Assembly: GCF_029227915.1 (NCBI RefSeq)
Contig: NC_079876.1
Coordinates: forward strand, 23,684,001 to 23,748,000
Length of the DNA stretch: 64,000 bases
From: Hydractinia symbiolongicarpus
Taxonomy: Eukaryota > Cnidaria > Hydrozoa > Anthoathecata > Hydractiniidae
Reading direction: 5' to 3'
Shown in pieces: positions 59,903 to 64,000 of the stretch (positions are counted from its first letter, which is position 1; each line of letters opens with the position of its first letter). The notes under the pieces are model-generated. The model was not told the origin of the DNA. It made no database searches and was given only the letters and a program-made list of their open reading frames with translations. The translations under genes were made by a program, and so were the position numbers.

Positions 59903-61089
59903 GTTTGAACAAACTCAGTTCTCTCATTTTTAATAACATGAACTTAATAGTAAACACTTATTTTATTATTAAAACTGATCATTCTTAACTTCATTTTTCC
60001 ATGCTGGCATGGGTTGGACAGGATATATTAATGAACTTTTTCTAATTTGATCTAGACTGCAGTTTAGTCAATGTGATAGTTGCCTGTAAATTTAAACTAA
60101 TTTCATCAATATTTCCAGTAGTAATTTTTATCATCAAAACTCTTTTAATTTATAATATTGGTAAATTTAAAGTTACTAATGTTGGAATACTTAACATCAG
60201 TAAATATTCAGTCATTTTATCATTTCATCAGTCCATCAGAACAATTTCATCTTCTTTTCAGCCATTTTGTTTATGTTGTGTAGACATCCAACATGCGCAC
60301 TCTACAATGATTTTTTGTCCAGTTTGCCAGGCTGAAGCTATTATATGGAAAACTTTTGGGATCCTGCGGGGATCCCGCTTTGAGAAAGTAAGATCCTGGT
60401 TTAGCAGAGCTAGCTAGTTACTTATGTGATAGCAAGTTGTGTCTTGTAAGGGTTTGTTAAGCCTTTGCCTCCTTAGATCTTCAGACACTCCACCACCTGA
60501 CTCTATGATCTTCTTAAAATACATAAACAGATAATCCAAATACACCATTAGCTTCCATTTAATTACGCAAAAAGCGATTAGGGGTTTTCAAGAATTTATC
60601 AAAACATAAGAATCGAGGATAGCAAGAATATGGTATCATTGATGTTACTTTAATATACACGTTGTCTAAGATCTAAGTTGTACTTACAAAAACATGGTAT
60701 TTATTTAGCAAATTCTTTATGCAAAGTGACAGTGTGGCTAGTTAAATTAACAATTGAATAAGAAAAGAATGACAGTGGTTACTTATCAGTATCAGTATAC
60801 TACAAATTTGCAAGTACACTTGTACTAATCGATATCTCGACTATACAGCTAATCACCAAATGTCCTGCAAAGAAAGTTTTGTGCCTTGATTACTGGACAG
60901 AGAGGTCAATGTAGTCTGTAGAGAAAATAATTGCAAGAATCAGTTATCTCACATAAACAACAGCTTACTTGTGAATGGTTACTCAAGACAAACCAATAAA
61001 AACGTTGAAACAATAATCAGGAACAGAACTGAGGAACGGTGACAGTAAGGATGAAGAAGTGTTTCAATCTAAAAACTTGCTTATACGTA

Positions 61090-61470
61090 TTATGCCTGGA
61101 GAATAATATATGAAATCCTGTGTAAGGATTGTGATGCTCTTTATTTTGTTGGAACAAAACGAAAGTTTAAACAATATGTGCCAGAGCACAAAAGCACTGT
61201 ATACATGAGATTGGTTAAACAGCAAGAAAGGTCAAAGAAACCCAAAATTGTAGACAAAAATAATCATATCAATAGTGTTTACTACCTACCAACTTCCAGA
61301 GAAATGGTCACTTGCACTTTGGAAAGCGAATTTTTTTAAAAAAGTGCAAAATGGATGGATACAAACATAACAGAAAATAAACTTTTCGAGAAAGGACATT
61401 AACGGAAAGTGAACTTTTAGAAAAAGTAAAATTTTTAATCTATTGGTTCTATCCAGGTCCATAAAAAATT
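61090..61470 (+). pseudogene. Decayed Penelope GIY-YIG copy
   Basis: The plus strand reads IYEILCKDCDALYFVGTKRK, then FKQYVPEHKS, and later NHINSVYYLPTS, matching the minus-strand copy at 5826-6347 (VVYEIQCKDCDAVYIGETKRK, HINSISYQLPE) but with frameshifts, a missing GIY glycine context and an internal deletion. The following AT-rich tail (TCCAGGTCC near 61452) matches the tail of the first copy. It presumably lies in a large SETD9 intron. Confidence 0.7.
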
Positions 61471-61924
61471 AAAAACTTCAATTACTATGATCTGATTGAT
61501 TGATTTTGATTGTGAAATTATCTCCTCAACTAAATAAACAGCCAAAGATAATTTTTGAGCATATCTGTAAATAGCAGCTGTAACTGTTGAACGTATGTTG
61601 GAATAAACTCTCTTGTTCATGTTAATTAAGTGTTTCATATATTTTAGTTTACTAACTTGGAAACACTTTTCCAGAACAATGATATAATTTTAACAATAAT
61701 AAAAAACCTGTAACTGGTACTCAACAGTCCTTTATATTCAACAAACTTGTGTGACAAAAATATCCTTAAAATTCTTCTATCAGTATCACCCAAACATTAA
61801 TGATGATGTATCAGTCACTCAATATACACAGATTTAAATTGTTCTTATTCACTGGCACAGAATTAATACATTAAACCAAAGCATGTATGATTTACAATGA
61901 AAGTCACTGACTCAGTACTAGAAT

Positions 61925-63215
61925 ACCTGTAAACCCGTGTGAGTGTGATAAAGTGAGGCTCACTGGCACGGTATTAGTTTACCTGTAAACCCATGTAAGT
62001 GTGAGAAAGTGAGGGTCCCTGGCACGGCATTAGTTTACCTGTAAACCCATGCGTGTCTGATTAGAGTGAGGGTCACTTGCACGGTATTAATTTACCTGTA
62101 AACCCACGTGAGTGTGATAAAGTGAGGCTCACTGGCACGGTATTAGTTTACCTGTATACCAATACATGTGTGGTTAGAGTGGGGGTCACTGGCACAGTAT
62201 TAATTTACCTGTAAACCCATGTAAGTGTGAGAGAGTGAGGGTCCCTGGCACGGTATTAGTTTACCTGTATACCAATACATGTGTGGTTAGAGTGGGGGTC
62301 ACTGGCACAGTATTAATTTACCTGTAAACCCATGCGTGTCTGATTAGAGTGAGGGTCACTGGCACGGTATTAGTTTACCTGTAAACCCATGTGGGTGTGA
62401 TAAAGTGAGGGTCACTGGCACGGTATTAGCTTACCTGTATACCAATACATGTGTGGTTAGAGTGGGGGTCACTGGCACGGTATTAGTTTACCTGTAAACC
62501 CATGCGTGTCTGATTAGAGTGAGGGTCACTGGCACGGTATTAATTTACCTGTAAACCCACGTGAGTGTGATAAAGTGGGGGTCACTGGCACGGTATTAGT
62601 TTACCTGTAAACCCATGTGGGTGTGATAAAGTGAGGGTCACTGGCACGGTATTAGCTTACCTGTAAACCTATGCGTGTCTGATTAGAGTGAGGGTCACTG
62701 GCACGGTATTAGTTTACCTGTAAACCCATGTAAGTGTGAAAAAGTGAGGGTCCCTGGCACGGTATTAGTTTACCTGTAAACCCATGCGTGTCTGATTAGA
62801 GTGAGGGTCACTGGCACGGTATTAGTTTACCTGTAAACCCACGTGAGTGTGATAAAGTGAGGGTCACTGGCACGGTATTAGTTTACCTGTAAACCCATGC
62901 GTGTCTGATTAGAGTGAGGGTCACTGGCACGGTATTAATTTACCTGTAAACCCACGTGAGTGTGATAAAGTGGGGGTCACTGGCACGGTATTAGTTTACC
63001 TGTAAACCCACGTGAGTGTGATAAAGTGAGGGTCACTGGCACGGTATTAGTTTACCTGTAAACCCACGTGAGTGTGATAAAGTGAGGGTCACTGGCACGG
63101 TATTAGTTTACCTGTAAACCCATGCGTGTCTGATTAGAGTGAGGGTCACTGGCACGGTATTAGTTTACCTGTATACCAATACATGTGTGGTTAGAGTGGG
63201 GGTCACTGGCATGAT
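61925..63215. repeat. Minisatellite, 56/57-bp unit, about 23 copies
   Basis: The unit has a constant part (GGTCACTGGCACGGTATTAG then TTTACCTGTA) and a variable part in three classes: A with CACGTGAGTGTGATAAAG (56 bp), B with CATGCGTGTCTGATTAGAG (57 bp) and C with ACCAATACATGTGTGGTTAG (57 bp). Classes are interleaved rather than in blocks. Class A units contain the E-box CACGTG. The array probably lies in a SETD9 intron. Confidence 0.97.
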
Positions 63216-63339
63216 ATAAAAGTCCTGGTTTTTTAATGGACTTAGGTCCGTTTAGAACTAAGGTAGCGAAATATAAAAAATTCATACTTGTGAAAATTGT
63301 ATCAAGAAAGAAAAGTAAAGAAAGAATACAACATTTTTA

Positions 63340-63515
63340 ATTGCATTTTGTTTTTTCGCTATTTGTGGATGTTGCCAACTCAGCTAGAAGACTTATTGCA
63401 ATTTGTGACTCCAAGCATTCTTAAAAAAGAAGTTAGACATGAACCAGTCAGTCCAGTAGAGAGAATCACCCTAACTTATAATAATCGCATATTTGAGCCT
63501 CATCCATTTACATAG
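63340..63515 (+). pseudogene. Harbinger transposase fragment
   Basis: The frame reads LWMLPTQLEDLLQFVTPSILKK then REPVSP-like HEPVSPVERITLTY. This matches the Harbinger/HARBI1 pattern in which a MxPxxFdeLLxxVxPxIxKK helix is followed by REPIxPxERLAVTLR. The catalytic DDE part is absent. It stops at 63515. Confidence 0.7.
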
Positions 63516-64000
63516 GATGTTATACATGGTAGACGAATCTTCAGTATAAGTACAAATTTGTTTAGCAATCAGTCTTTAATACTGGGAGTATTGACATAGG
63601 GAGGAACTGGCCTGTATTGATTAAGTCATTTGCTTTTGGAGTATATGTTACATATTTCATTCAGAACGTCAAAGTATTGTCATGTGAAACAGAATCAACA
63701 CCACTCCCCTTTGGTTTTAAGAAGTCTAGTTGCAGTTAATAGGAAATTATTATTAAGAAAATCTGAAATATACGTTTTCTGCTTGGATTTTAAATCGATT
63801 GACAGTAGTCGAAGTCAATGCTTTTTTGTGAAACCATGTTTTATGATTTTGTTAACGTTTTCAACTTGCGAAATTGTCTAGTGGATCAAAAAATCACAGG
63901 TTGGAATTTTCCTACTTGCATGGTCTCCACTTTTTAACTCTTGTCCCTTGACTATTTTGCGGTAATTGTTTTTTCACCTAAATTGCTATCACATATCTAA
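63516..64000. other. No gene recognised; probably SETD9 intron
   Basis: AT-rich DNA with no supported exon. The missing SETD9 exons are expected to the right. Confidence 0.35.

Noticed and set aside
60228-60420. Frame with CLCC and CPVCQ cysteine pairs, possible zinc finger
   Set aside because: Short, no spacing typical of a known finger, no splice sites fitting the SETD9 phase, and it ends in repeat-like GGATCC palindromes.
61925-63215. CRISPR-like array of repeats and spacers
   Set aside because: Units are head-to-tail 56/57-bp minisatellite copies; the variable part falls into only three classes, and the context is a eukaryotic intron.

Overview
This is a eukaryotic, almost certainly animal, nuclear window: AT-rich DNA with six intact or partial protein-coding genes. 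Five of these are cut by GT-AG introns, and the DNA between them is full of decayed transposons, foldback elements and tandem repeats. The mix of conserved metazoan genes, hundreds-of-bp AT-rich introns, Penelope-like GIY-YIG retroelements, Harbinger and LINE pieces, and GACGTC-rich repeats would fit a cnidarian, perhaps a hydrozoan. That placement is inference and I cannot fix the species.

Layout. 1-1225: internally deleted LINE (minus). 1318-7333: TTC4, an Hsp90/Hsp70 co-chaperone with TPRs (minus, last exon outside the window); it contains an apparent U12-type AT-AC intron. 7823-18119: complete CDC14 dual-specificity phosphatase (plus, 19 exons, 530 aa), head to head with TTC4 across about 490 bp. 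23221-24078: single-exon ankyrin-repeat protein (minus). 29666-33908: Ras-family small GTPase (minus, 6 exons, 197 aa), with two consecutive micro-exons of 19 and 20 nt. 41408-53713: RAD17 checkpoint clamp loader (minus, 21 exons). 58919-59902: first three exons of SETD9 (plus), continuing beyond the right edge. I rebuilt exons by hand from splice sites, reading phase and remembered family conservation; phases are consistent throughout except at one A10 run in RAD17.

The genes are ordinary housekeeping and signalling genes: proteostasis (TTC4), mitotic exit (CDC14), small-GTPase signalling, DNA-damage checkpoint (RAD17) and a SET-domain protein. They do not form one pathway. RAD17 and CDC14 both act in cell-cycle control, but no operon-like organisation is implied.

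The non-genic DNA is the more unusual part. It holds a strictly 10-bp-phased minisatellite with a 90/100-bp higher-order period (54563-55170), a 56/57-bp minisatellite of about 23 units in three interleaved variants (61925-63215), and a perfect 44-bp palindrome (37633-37676). A 70-bp inverted repeat encloses a second perfect hairpin inside a CDC14 intron, and a GC-rich foldback element is built from repeated GAATTGCCCC words. There are also several TA-flanked MITEs and Penelope fragments, one with a hammerhead-ribozyme-like core. I found no CRISPR array, rRNA, convincing tRNA gene or clearly new protein system.
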